From Pyrus communis (taxonomy: Eukaryota > Streptophyta > Magnoliopsida > Rosales > Rosaceae), in assembly GCF_963583255.1 (NCBI RefSeq), contig NC_084816.1, positions 14,495,100 through 14,559,099 on the forward strand: a stretch of DNA of 64,000 nt. The letters are read 5' to 3'. Of this stretch, positions 22,498-32,326 are shown piece after piece; the stretch's first letter is position 1; every line of letters begins with the position of its first letter. A program made the position numbers and the translations under genes. Under the pieces are notes generated by a model. The model was given only the letters and a program-made list of their open reading frames with translations. It did no database searches and was not told the DNA's origin.

Positions 22498-25405
22498 CTA
22501 AGGGGTCGAGGGGAGGAAAATCTCAAGGGCAGCTTTTAGCTCCAGCCACTTCGCTTCGCTCAAAATTATCTCAGCCTGTTGTGTCTTCTTGTTGCACTGC
22601 AGTTGCTGGATAAGCCGTGCACCGGCAGCGAAGGCCGTCAGCCGAGCCTTGTTGGCCTCAAAGTCTTTCTCCAGCTCGGAAGCAGCAGCCGACCTTTGCC
22701 GTTGAAGGTCAGAAATTTGACGTTGGAGGTCAGAGATCTGACGATCAAACTCGGCCAGCTTTGCTTTCTTCGCCTTGATTGCCTCCATCTCTACTCGGTC
22801 AGCTATTCTTTCTTCGCCTTGATTGCCTCCATCTCTACTCAGCCAGCCTCGTGCGCGACCTTGGCCACCTTCAAATCGTCCTCGGCTTGTAAGGCTCGCT
22901 CGAAGATGAGAAAGTGTTGCCGAGTCCGCTCCAGGAGATCGGTGAGGAACGAGATACCCTCCAGGCTCAGGTGACCACCGCTGGTGAGGTCATTGAGACA
23001 CTCTCCAACAGAGTCAAGGCCCTTGCATCGAAGAGCTTGGGAGGCAGTCAGAGACAAGACTTCGTGCAGCTTCACGAAGACTTCGACGGGCGTGGCTCCC
23101 GCCGATTTGGCCGGAGCAGCAGAAGAGCCGGCCTCACCGGTCGTGCTCTGAAGAAGAGCGTCGAGCTCCACTTCCCACGACGGCTGCACATAAAAAGAGA
23201 ACTTTGTGAAGGAAAGTAAGACGTCGTGATATAATGCATAAAGAAAAAAGGAGATTGTTTTAGACCTGCCGAGATGAGACTTCGGCCATGCCCTCTGGGT
23301 CATTGCTCGAACCCAGGGAACTTAATGGCCGAGCCCAGTGCCTTAGACCGCTACGCAATTCACGCGGCCGATGGAGGTCATCTACATTTGGTGGCCACGA
23401 CGGCGGCCAGGAAATATAGACAACGCCCCTCGGCGCATAAAATTGCCGGTGAAATGAAGGTTCGGGCACCTGACATTTAATAGTTTAAAAAAAAAAAAAA
23501 AAAGATGTGTCACGAAAAAATCAATACAAGAGAAACGAGACTTACAAAGGCCGAAGAGACTTCCTGTGGAGGAATGGGGGGGTCTTCATCCTGCGGATGG
23601 ATCGGCGTTTCGGCCGTGGCCTCAAGATCGGCCATAGGCCTCTTGCCACGATCCGCCGCAGGAGAACGCGGTCGAGCGGTCGCCTCGACGACCGGAGGAG
23701 GATGGACGGAAGGAGAGTTAACTGGTCGGCGGCGGCGTCGCAGCGGGACTTCGTCACTCTCGCTCTCGACATCCTGAACAAAAAGAGAACATTGAGCATT
23801 ACGACCAGAAACCTAAAGAAACAGGAGTGGAAGTAGAGTTATACCTCCAAAATGATCGTTGGACTACAGGGTGCCTCGGCAGGTGCAGCCGACTTCCCCA
23901 CGGCAAGCGCCACGACCGGATTTGAAGCTAGAGCTGGCGCGACGATGGGATCGGCCGTGGCCTCAGGAAGGGAGACGGCTGGTAGAGTCGGGTTTGGAGA
24001 AGCCGGGGCAGCCGGCATAGGAGGAGAATCGGCAGGAGCAGGCGTCCCTGTAGTATCAATAGGGACGACATGAATCTCCCGGTCGCCCTTCTTCGCCAAT
24101 TTCTTGACGCGTTTAGAAGGGCGAAGGCATCAACCTCCGGCTCGGCCTCTCGGTGGGGGCGTTTGGCAGGTACCGTCCGCTCGGTGGCAAGGGTCCTCTT
24201 CGTGGGCGCCAACTTCTTCGCCCTCGCCACCGCGGCGACCACTTCAACTTTCCTCGACCCACGACCCCCTGAAGAGTAAAGTGATTAATAAAAATAAATA
24301 AATAAAAAAAAAGGGGAAAAGAAGAGCGGAAAGACTACCTTGTTCCGACTCCTTAGGTTGGGTCGAGGGCGCTGGTCTCGGCCGGTCGCCAAAGACTTTG
24401 CTCACCACGTCTTCGGCCGAGGCACCGAAGAAGTCGCAGGTGTACTCGTCCCACCAGTCTCCGAAAGTATCGGTGCCCAAGGATTCCGGAACGGTTGGCC
24501 GAAGACGGAACTTCTTGCACCGTTCCAGAAACTCTTGCTCCGTCGTCCGGCATTCCCTCTCGGAGGAACCAGAAAGACGTCCTCGGCTCAGGAGGGAACG
24601 AGAGATGAGAAGGGGTACGGGGCAGCCTTGGAGGTAGCCAAGCTGCCGGGCGACGAAGTGGGGATGGTAAAATGTTGTACCAATAGAAAAGGAAGGCTTC
24701 ATGTTCTCCCTTCCTGAGACTCTCCTCGCCCCGGCCGGCAAAATGGAGGATGAGAGTGTTGTAGTTGAAGAAGTTCTTATGAAGCTTCTGAACTTCTTCT
24801 TTTGAAGGCTCCTGATAGCCTCGGCCGAGCGTTTCGACGGCCCGCTCGTCGAAAAGCGCCTTCAGGTCAAGAAGGGAGGGGCATCCAGAGAGAGCGGCGT
24901 CGATTGGGAGGCCGGATGGAGAGGTCCCAAGGATAGCCGTGATGTCGAGGACCGTGGGGCCGAGGGGGCCGAATGGAAGGACCATAGTGTTGGTGGCCGA
25001 ACACCATAGAGTTAAGGCCGCCATAAGCAGCTCCTTGTCCATGATAATCTCCATGGTCGAGAGCAGGATGGCATCGTAGATACCAAGGGCTTTCCACTCC
25101 TCACCGAAGAAGGACCTCATTCGGTCCACCCAGGCGGCCCAGGCTGTGGTGGTCGAGGGCCAAGCTCCTTGGGGCCGAGCCAAACACCATTTCGACCAAT
25201 CAAACCCTTGAAGCAGGGGTGTTAGGCACTGCTCCTTGAGAAGAGTGGTGATGCACGACGGCACTGCATCTCTGAAGAGGGGGCCCAGGATCTGATGAGT
25301 AGTGGCCATGTCGTTCTCGAAGCGTAGTGTTTTGATTGCGCTCCGATCGATGAAATCTTTGCACTTGTTGACCTCGTCAGAAAGCTTCGAAATGAAGGAG
25401 GCCAT
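22498..25405 (-). pseudogene. Antisense gene, mirrored copy
   Basis: Reverse-oriented counterpart of 14828-18233 with the same exon and intron plan, TATA box (25554-25561), linker and coiled coil. It is about 97-98 percent identical by eye. It lacks 592 bp between the 80-bp direct repeats kept in the left copy (15561-16152), so most of the second half of the domain region is gone. It retains about 105 bp near 24505-24610 that the left copy lost. It shares the 44-bp tandem duplication, so that lesion predates the inversion. Confidence 0.7.
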
Positions 25406-25553
25406 TGGTATAGAGGAAAGGAAATGGTTTGGAAACTGGAGAAGAAATCGCAGAAGGAAGAACTGGAAGGATTTTTGTTTGAGCGAACAAGGATGAGGAA
25501 TTTGAGATTTTGGAGTTTCTGAAAGCGTAAGATGTGAATGGCAGAAATGTGGG

Positions 25554-25561
25554 TATTTATA
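25554..25561 (-). promoter_or_regulatory. TATA box of the antisense gene (mirrored copy)
   Basis: tatttata on the plus strand, about 150 bp upstream of the mirrored ATG (25405). Confidence 0.6.
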
Positions 25562-25991
25562 GACTTTTCAGAATGACTATCAAACGACTGGAATTCGAAA
25601 GGCGCTGGAATTCGCAAAGCACTGGTTCAAATTGGGGAAAATTTAACCGGGAAAGGTTCCAATCATTTCGAATATTTGGGGAACCTGCGAAGAGGGGATC
25701 GAGGAGTCGAAAATCTAGGACGCACGATTGCGTGCGGCGTCAGTTTTAATGCATTAATGAGGATAAGGCGTTTCAGTTAGTGCACGCTTTCGAGGCCCAC
25801 GATTGAAAGCTTGTGAGAACGGCGCAGAATCGACACGTGGCCACGCGTTGGGGGCAATGAGGAAAGTGCAATCATGTCTCATAAATGCGCAGGAATAACG
25901 GTCATTAAGGAAGAAAAGTCCAAAAAAGCAATAAACGTTTTCGCTTCTTCAAGGCTGAGGCCCGACCAAGAGTTAACAGTCGGCGACCTCA

Positions 25992-26006
25992 GAAGCAAGG
26001 GGGCAA
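25992..26006 (+). other. Mirrored polypurine tract
   Basis: GAAGCAAGGGGGCAA directly before TGTTTGGG at 26007; reverse partner of 14227-14241. Confidence 0.85.
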
Positions 26007-26886
26007 TGTTTGGGCCCAAAATATTATTGTTGGGCCGAGCAGCAGGATGTGCCCGGCCCAAGGTGATGATAAATACTATGGGCCGAATAATGATTCCCGG
26101 GCAAGCTGGCAGGGTCGGCCAAATCCTATCCCAAAGTAGTCCGGATGAATAGAAAAGGTCGAGGAAGTCCTAGTGCAACCAGGATTCTCGACCGGCAAGG
26201 AATGGAGTCCCGAAAAGAAGGCAAATTCAGAATCCCAGTAGGAGTAGGTTTGTTCGAGTTAGAGGTGAAATGGGACAAGGACTCCCAATCCAAATCAGAA
26301 TTGGTTTCAAGGAATGGGGCACTATAAATACGAGAGATCATGCAATAGAAAAACCCCTTCAAATCAGCATACAATTGCCCTGCGCAAAACCTCTCAAACA
26401 CCTTGAGATTTTTCCTTTTCTTTTTCCTGCCGACACACCTTCAGTTTGGATAAACAGCACTGTGGAAGCACCTGGCGAGCATCTTCAGTTTGGATAAACA
26501 GCACTGCTGCCGCAGAATCAGCCGACCAAGAAGCACCTTCAGTTTGGATAAACAGCACTGCGTCGAGGTCGACCGGTTATCTATCTAAGTCTCGGTCGAG
26601 AAGGGTTTTCGAACCTTTGTTGGCAGAGGTCACCTTACTAGCCCTCTCGGCATAGTTAGGTGTTACGAATTGCATTACTCGGCGTGCTGGACGCCGAGTG
26701 GTTTTATGATTGGATACTCGCAAGTAAGTTTCAGGGTTCGGCATACTGACGGCCGAACTACGTTCACCATCAAGACATACATCACGTTCGAGTACCTATG
26801 CCCATATTGTTTGGTTTCGATTCGACGTGCTTATACTCTTACGAATATAATCACAGTGACCGAATCGGGCTCGGACGATTTGTGAA
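26007..26886 (+). repeat. Inverted, truncated LTR-A inside the element
   Basis: Matches the reverse complement of 13347-14226. It has the TATA box (26323-26330) and all three copies of the 24-bp repeat. The last 244 bp of the LTR are absent: homology stops at 26886 with no CA terminus and no target-site duplication, so this is an internal breakpoint, not an element end. Confidence 0.9.
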
Positions 26887-27314
26887 TATTCTTCCCTCAA
26901 TGCCACGTGCTCCTTCCTTATCTTTTGCATGACACCAATTTAAACCAAAGGTTGGTTTTGATGGTTTGAATGCCTCGCAAGCCGTGAATCTCTATGGTCC
27001 AACTTCCATGCACCAATGACATTCCAATTTGTATGACTTCATCATTACCCCAAACTACGCATCCTGACTTTTCAAACCCTATTTACCATGCTGCTCCAAT
27101 CTAATAACATAAATCCCAAGTCCACTTGAATTGTACTTGTTCGAAGATATAATGCCAAAATGATTTAAATTAAAAGATAATTATTATGATAAAAACCATA
27201 ATATTATCCTTTAATTGTAACAAATATATCTTCATTTTTCATCCAACGGTTAAGAGCTATGCTCATTCAACGGTCTAGATTACTCGGGCCCATAGTGTAA
27301 AATCGGGTCCAAAC
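26887..27314 (-). repeat. Partial LTR of a second Tat-like family (LTR-B)
   Basis: On the minus strand TGTTTGGACCC starts at 27314, right after the purine tract AAATTAGGGGGCAA (27315-27328). The start resembles LTR-A, but the body soon diverges. It runs about 430 bp, then meets the inverted LTR-A breakpoint at 26886/26887 and has no end of its own. Confidence 0.6.
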
Positions 27315-28386
27315 ATTGCCCCCTAATTTCCTTGAGCTTCGGCTCATAAGCCGAATGGTTAAGGAAATTAGCGCAGTCGAAGAACCCCTGTATCGTCGAA
27401 AATGAAGTGATTCGACGCAAACCAATAATCGTACGTTCCCGACGGCTGAGTACCTCGCCTTGATCACTCGGCAAAAGTTGAACTGAATTCATTTCCCGTG
27501 GTATATCCACTTCATAAACTGCTATGTCTAGAAAGAAGCCTCAACGAGTTGGCCGAGCTCGGCCTAACATAAATCTAGCCCAGATCAACTAATGACACGG
27601 GTAAACAGAACACCTTTACAGATCCATTGTCATGAGCTGCAATAAGCATGTGCATGTCAACTGCAAGAAATAAGACAGACCACAATTCCAGATGTGTCTT
27701 CGCCTAGTACTGTCAAAGGACCGAGGAAAACCAAATACGGTCGAGGGCCGAGAAAAACCAAATGAGGTCGATGGCCGAGAAAAATCAAAGAGGGTCGACG
27801 GTCGAAAAAAACAAATGGGATCGAAGGCTCGGAGACTCTCACCCACCGCTTACTCCTTCAAAGAAAGTTGTACTTGCATGCATGAATTGATCTATAACCA
27901 TACATCCATCGAGGCATGTACGCTCTGTCGTCCCTGATTCTCAAGGCCACATCCTGTTTTGGTCTTGTTTGAAGCCTGCGGTCGTGCAGTCAACGGAACC
28001 ATTAGGTTGCTCAAAATGGCAACGGGTACGTCTGCTATCGTCGAACTGGAAATGATCTGCATCTTCTCGACGAAGGCGACGTCGAGATAAGTCAAAGATA
28101 CTGAAGAGAAACGTCTGAAGGGCGTGGGAACTTCTCGACAGAAGCTAGAAATAAATATGTGCTGCACATATTTTCCTTCTTGGCAAAAGAATAACATATG
28201 ATGTTAAAAGCCCGCAGATGTACTTATATCTAAACCTCCACCGAATAACTTTCTCACCAAATGAGAAGGTGTGCCCACATGGAAGCCTACAATTTAAAGT
28301 GAGTGGCTTTTCATTAAACTTTTGAACTTGCCGTTTGCTTTTGCATGCCATCTCTCATTTGGCCTATTTTGATGTGACGTTACAGG

Positions 28387-28420
<34 letters not shown>

Positions 28421-28823
28421 TTATATCGTTGCAGCATGGCCGACATCTATACGTTAACATTGGGAAACACATTGCTGACAAACTTTACATTTAATGTGGC
28501 TCGGCCAACTCCATTCGGTTGTCTCAAATGGAATCACAGCAAACACCACCATTTTACTAATAGCAAGCACAGTCGTCGCAGTAGGAATGATCAAATTTTC
28601 TAAGAAAAATTTGATGCAAGGTATTGAAGTGATTTCTCTATACACATGTCTCAATCAGCTGCTAACACCCAATCCTCTTTAATACTTGAGAAAATCAAAT
28701 ACCTCCATCGAATGTGAACTTGGCCTTGTACTTGACTCGTCGAATGGCCTTCCATCTTATTGCTCCCCTTATTTTCTGATGCGTCGGCTGAGGAGCCGAA
28801 TGGTTAAGAAAAGAATTTATTTA
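27315..28823 (-). other. Internal region of the chimeric element, no assignable gene
   Basis: Contains the LTR-B polypurine tract (27315-27328), a 27-bp minisatellite of four units (27721-27827) and a TA microsatellite (about 28387-28419). Short minus-strand frames (27280-27510, 27616-27846, 27892-28197) show no recognised domain. A CGGCT...AGCCGAATGGTTAAG word occurs twice (about 27345 and 28786). Confidence 0.5.
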
Positions 28824-29726
28824 TTATATATATATATTTGAACAAATGAAAATAAAAGTGGCCGAACCATAAAGTGGAGGAGGCCAACGATGTTTTATTC
28901 CGAGCCGAGATCTTTTTACATCAAAATTCTCAAATTGATTTCGCTCTAGGCCGAAAAAAAAAATTTCTCCAAATATTTTTGACTCGACGGAATATTTTTC
29001 ATTTTCGGCCGCCGAATGTGTTGAACAATTATTATGCCCCCCAGGCATAATAATTTCGCCCATTTCGGCTTTTAACCCGAACAACTGAGCCGAACGGGAT
29101 TGCGCCATATCGGCTTTATCACCAATAATCATATCAATTGGCGTGGTTTGTTTGACTGAAACCATGAATTGGTCTTGTTTGTCATTGGAACACTTTTTTG
29201 ACGAATTATTTTTTGAGTCAATATTTGGCTCAAAAACTTGAACATTTTCTGCTAGGCCTACCACACTTGCAGCCTCAACCGAAAAAATAGGTGGCATAGG
29301 TTTTTCTTCTTGGCCGACCATATTTTCAGTCTTGTCCGAAAAAATAGGTGGCCTTTGTTCTTCGTCTAAAGTAACAATTTTCTTAGGTTGATGTCTGATT
29401 ACGGTCGGAGCAGGAAATTGCCCCCCGGTCTTTTCAACTAACCATTCCTGAAATGGAATCGATTTGTAGTCGAAAACGTAAGGAAAATATTTTCCATCTA
29501 GCCAGGTATTAAATCGAGCCCTGTCTTCGTTTACCCATTGCTCTTGCAGGGTAACAGGAGCTTTTATTCTCAACATGTAAGCGAATGACTTTTGCATCTC
29601 TGTATGACCACGAAGAATTTTTTCCACTTCCAAAGATCTTTTTCGTTCCTCATTGTCTTTTCTCAATTCCTCTAGGAGCTCGTACGATCGGCTACGTGGA
29701 CCCGGATTGGAATCTTGATATATCAT
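28824..29726 (-). CDS. Unknown 300-residue ORF next to the Tat PBS
   Basis: The frame begins about 25 bp downstream of the PBS in the retroelement sense, where gag normally starts, and is uninterrupted. The first about 110 residues are charged and helical (RKDNEERKRSLEVEK), then aromatic-rich (YFPYVFDYKSIPFQEWLVEK). The middle has a short repeat of the form PPIF-S plus an acidic linker (about 125-155). I see no CCHC zinc knuckle and no standard Retrotrans_gag motif. It could be a divergent gag or an accessory ORF of the LTR-B family. I cannot name its function. Confidence 0.45.
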   Translation of the reverse strand: MIYQDSNPGPRSRSYELLEELRKDNEERKRSLEVEKILRGHTEMQKSFAYMLRIKAPVTLQEQWVNEDRARFNTWLDGKYFPYVFDYKSIPFQEWLVEKTGGQFPAPTVIRHQPKKIVTLDEEQRPPIFSDKTENMVGQEEKPMPPIFSVEAASVVGLAENVQVFEPNIDSKNNSSKKCSNDKQDQFMVSVKQTTPIDMIIGDKADMAQSRSAQLFGLKAEMGEIIMPGGHNNCSTHSAAENEKYSVESKIFGEIFFFGLERNQFENFDVKRSRLGIKHRWPPPLYGSATFIFICSNIYI

Positions 29727-29750
29727 ATGAACTTCGTAGTTTTAGCACTA

Positions 29751-29769
29751 GGTCCCACTGGGCGTGCCA
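29751..29769 (-). other. Tat primer-binding site
   Basis: On the minus strand TGGCACGCCCAGTGGGACC lies 3 nt after the 5' LTR end AACA. This PBS-like word is typical of plant Ty3/gypsy elements and fixes the element's orientation. Confidence 0.75.
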
Positions 29770-29772
29770 AAA

Positions 29773-30884
29773 TGTTAACCCTAAAAATTACAAAACCTAC
29801 GTGGCGCGCAGGCCAAGTAACTAATAAGCTAACTACGTCCTTCGGTCGAATGCGGGGCGTGCCAACTCGTCGGCCGAGCTTGGCCGAGGAGTAAAATTTG
29901 TTGATGTAGCTTTGAGCGCGTCGCTGACTTCTCTGTCTTGCGATTGCGACCGAGGAAGGAACACTCTCGGTCTCTGGGTTCTACAGCCTGAAGACAAGGC
30001 TGCTAATTCTGCGGAGTTCACAAATCGTCCGAGCCCGATTCGGTCACTGTGATTATATTCGTAAGAGTATAAGCACGTCGAATCGAAACCAAACTATATG
30101 GGCACAGGTACTCGAACGTGATGTATGTCTTGATGGTGAACGTAGTTCGGCCGTCAGTATGCCGAACCTTGAAACTTACTTGCGAGTATCCACTGGGCGT
30201 GCTGGACACCGAGTAATGCAATTCGTAACACCTAACTATGCCGAGAGGGCTAGTAAGGTGACCTCTGCCAACAAAGGTTTGAAAACCCTTCTCGACCGAG
30301 ACTTAGATAGATAACCGGTCGACCTCGATGCAGTGCTGTTTATACAAACTGAAGGCGCTTCTTGGTCTGCTGATTCTACGGCAGCAGTGCTGTTTATCCA
30401 AACTGAATATGCTCGCCGGGTGCTTCCACAGTGCTGTTTATCCAAACTGAAGGTGTGTCGGCAGGAAAAAGAAAAGGAAAAATCTCAAGGTGTTTGAGAG
30501 GTTTAGCGCAGGGCAATTGTATGCTGATTTGAAGGGGTTTTTCTATTGCATGATCTCTCGTATTTATAGTGCCCCATTCCTTGAAACCAATTCTGATTTG
30601 GATTGGGAGTCCTTGTCCCATTTCACCTCTAACTCGAACAAACCTACTCCTACTGGGATTCTGAATTTTCCTTCTTTTCGGGACTCCATTCCTTGCCGGT
30701 CGAGAATCCTGGTTGCACTAGGACTTCCTCGACCGTTTCTATTCATCCGGACTACTTTGGGATAGGATTTGGCCGACCCTGCCAGCTTGCCCAGGAATCA
30801 TTATTCGGCCCATAGTATTTATCATCACCTTGGGCCGAGCACATCCTGCTGCTCGGCCCAACAATAATATTTTGGGCCCAAACA
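29773..30884 (-). repeat. Tat 5' LTR (LTR-A, right)
   Basis: 1112 bp, same family as 13103-14226 and roughly 97 percent identical by eye. The TATA box is at 30561-30568 on the minus strand. Near 30190-30210 a stem-loop present in the other two LTR copies has its loop inverted and neighbouring bases lost. Confidence 0.95.
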
Positions 30885-30889
30885 ACATC
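30885..30889. repeat. Target-site duplication acatc (right) of the Tat element
   Basis: Directly follows the outer LTR end CCCAAACA. Confidence 0.95.
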
Positions 30890-31700
30890 ACAACCATTCG
30901 CGGTATAGAAGCCCACAATGTGGCCAACCCTATGCCTGAGTTCCAGGACACTTTGTTGCTTTAGCATGACTGTTTGGGACATCCTAGATATGACATGATG
31001 CGCCGTATCTTCAAATCTTCACACGGGCATAAGTTACACCCCTATGTAGGACTCTCGCCATGCAAAGCATGTTCTTTAGGAAAGTTGAATACTCAACCCT
31101 CATATACAAAGATTATTCACGACCCCCCTAAGTTTCTTCAGAGTATTCAAGGGGACATTTATGGACCTATCTAACTAACATGCAAACCATTTAGATACTT
31201 TATGGTGTTGGTTGATGCATCGACACGATGGTCACATGTTTGCTTATTGTCCACACGCAACGCTCCGTTTGCTAAACTCCTAGCTCAAATCATTAAGCTA
31301 AGAGCTCACCACCTTGATTATCCGATTAAGTCGATTCAACTGGATAACACTGGAGAGTTTACGTCACAGATTTTGGACGATTATTGCATGTCAGTAGGGA
31401 TTGATGTGGAACATCTTGTGTTCACACCCAAAACGGCCTAGCAGAAGCTTTCATAAAGCACCTTCAATTGATAGCTCGGACTTTGGTTATGAGAACCAAA
31501 CTACCGATATCTTCCTGGGGCTATGCAATATTGCAGGCAGCTATGTTGGTCCGCCTGAGGCCCACCGCTACGCAACCACATTGATCGTTATAGTTGGTCA
31601 CTGGATACGAGCCTGACGTCTAGCATTTACAAGTGTTTGGGTGCGCCATTTATGTGCCAATAGCACCGCCGCTACGTACCAAAATGGGTCCTTAGAAAAA
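30885..31700 (+). pseudogene. copia integrase, broken
   Basis: Continuation of the copia element after the nested insertion. Zinc-binding region LGHPRYDMMRR...CKACSLGK (about 30970-31080), then the catalytic core (FMVLVDAST, QLDNTGEF). In-frame stop at about 31172, then frameshifts after about 31440, before the catalytic Glu region. Integrase would insert the cDNA; this one is dead. Confidence 0.85.
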
Positions 31701-32326
31701 AATGGGAATCTATGTTGGTTATGATTCGCCATCAATTGTTCGCTACTTAGAACCCTTGACAGTAGATCTCTTTACCCCACGTTTTGTGGATGGTCACTTT
31801 GATGAGACAGTTTTCCCATCGTTAGGGAGAGATAAGCATGCTAACATTCCCATAGAAAGCTGCGAATTGTCATGGTATGTTCCCACTATGTCTCATTTAG
31901 ATCCCCGCACTGCCCAGTCTAAAACTAAGGTGCGATGAATTATAGATCTTCAGAGCATTGCTCAAAGTATGCCGGATGCTTTTAATGATCTGGCTAAGGT
32001 GACAAGATCACATATACCCGCTGCAAACACATCTGCAAAGATAGATGTACTTCACGTACATCCACAACCTGACTGGGAAGGTCGACCTTTCCCTGAAGGT
32101 AGGGAGGCCGCACCTTCCACGCAACAAAGGATTCACAACCCCGAAAGAGGAAAATGGCACCAACTAGTGACCCTAGTTTGAATCCGACCATCGCTCACTC
32201 ATCCGTTCCAACGCATGAGGTTATTCTAGATTACGGTGATGCTCAGACGAAACATGTTGGCCTCTCAAGAATCGTAAGATTTCGGTCCATTACACAGTAT
32301 TGGATGAGGTTTAGAATAGGAATGAG
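31701..32326 (+). pseudogene. copia integrase C-terminus and linker to RT
   Basis: The frame 31702-31938 encodes the post-core phrase common in copia integrases (GIYVGYDSPSIVRYLEP). A variable linker with stops follows, up to the RT frame. Confidence 0.75.

Larger units (their letters stand above)
13103..30884 (-). mobile_element. Chimeric, palindromic Tat-lineage Ty3/gypsy element (17.8 kb)
   Basis: Orientation is minus: the 5' LTR is 29773-30884 with a PBS beside it, and the 3' LTR is 13103-14226 with a PPT beside it. Between them in reading order lie an unknown ORF (29726-28824); a partial foreign LTR with its PPT (about 27330-26887); an inverted copy of the element's own 3' end (26886 to about 21724); RT, RNase H, archaeal-type RNase H and integrase (about 21719-18318); the antisense gene region (18233-14828); then PPT and LTR. 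The second RNase H and the antisense ORF downstream of integrase place it in the Tat lineage. Normal gag and protease are missing. A single pair of 5-bp target-site duplications encloses everything. Confidence 0.9.

Noticed and set aside
13103..30884. Simple nesting of two complete Tat elements in opposite orientation
   Set aside because: The inner LTR lacks one terminus, only one RT region exists, there is no second PBS, and no inner target-site duplication is seen.
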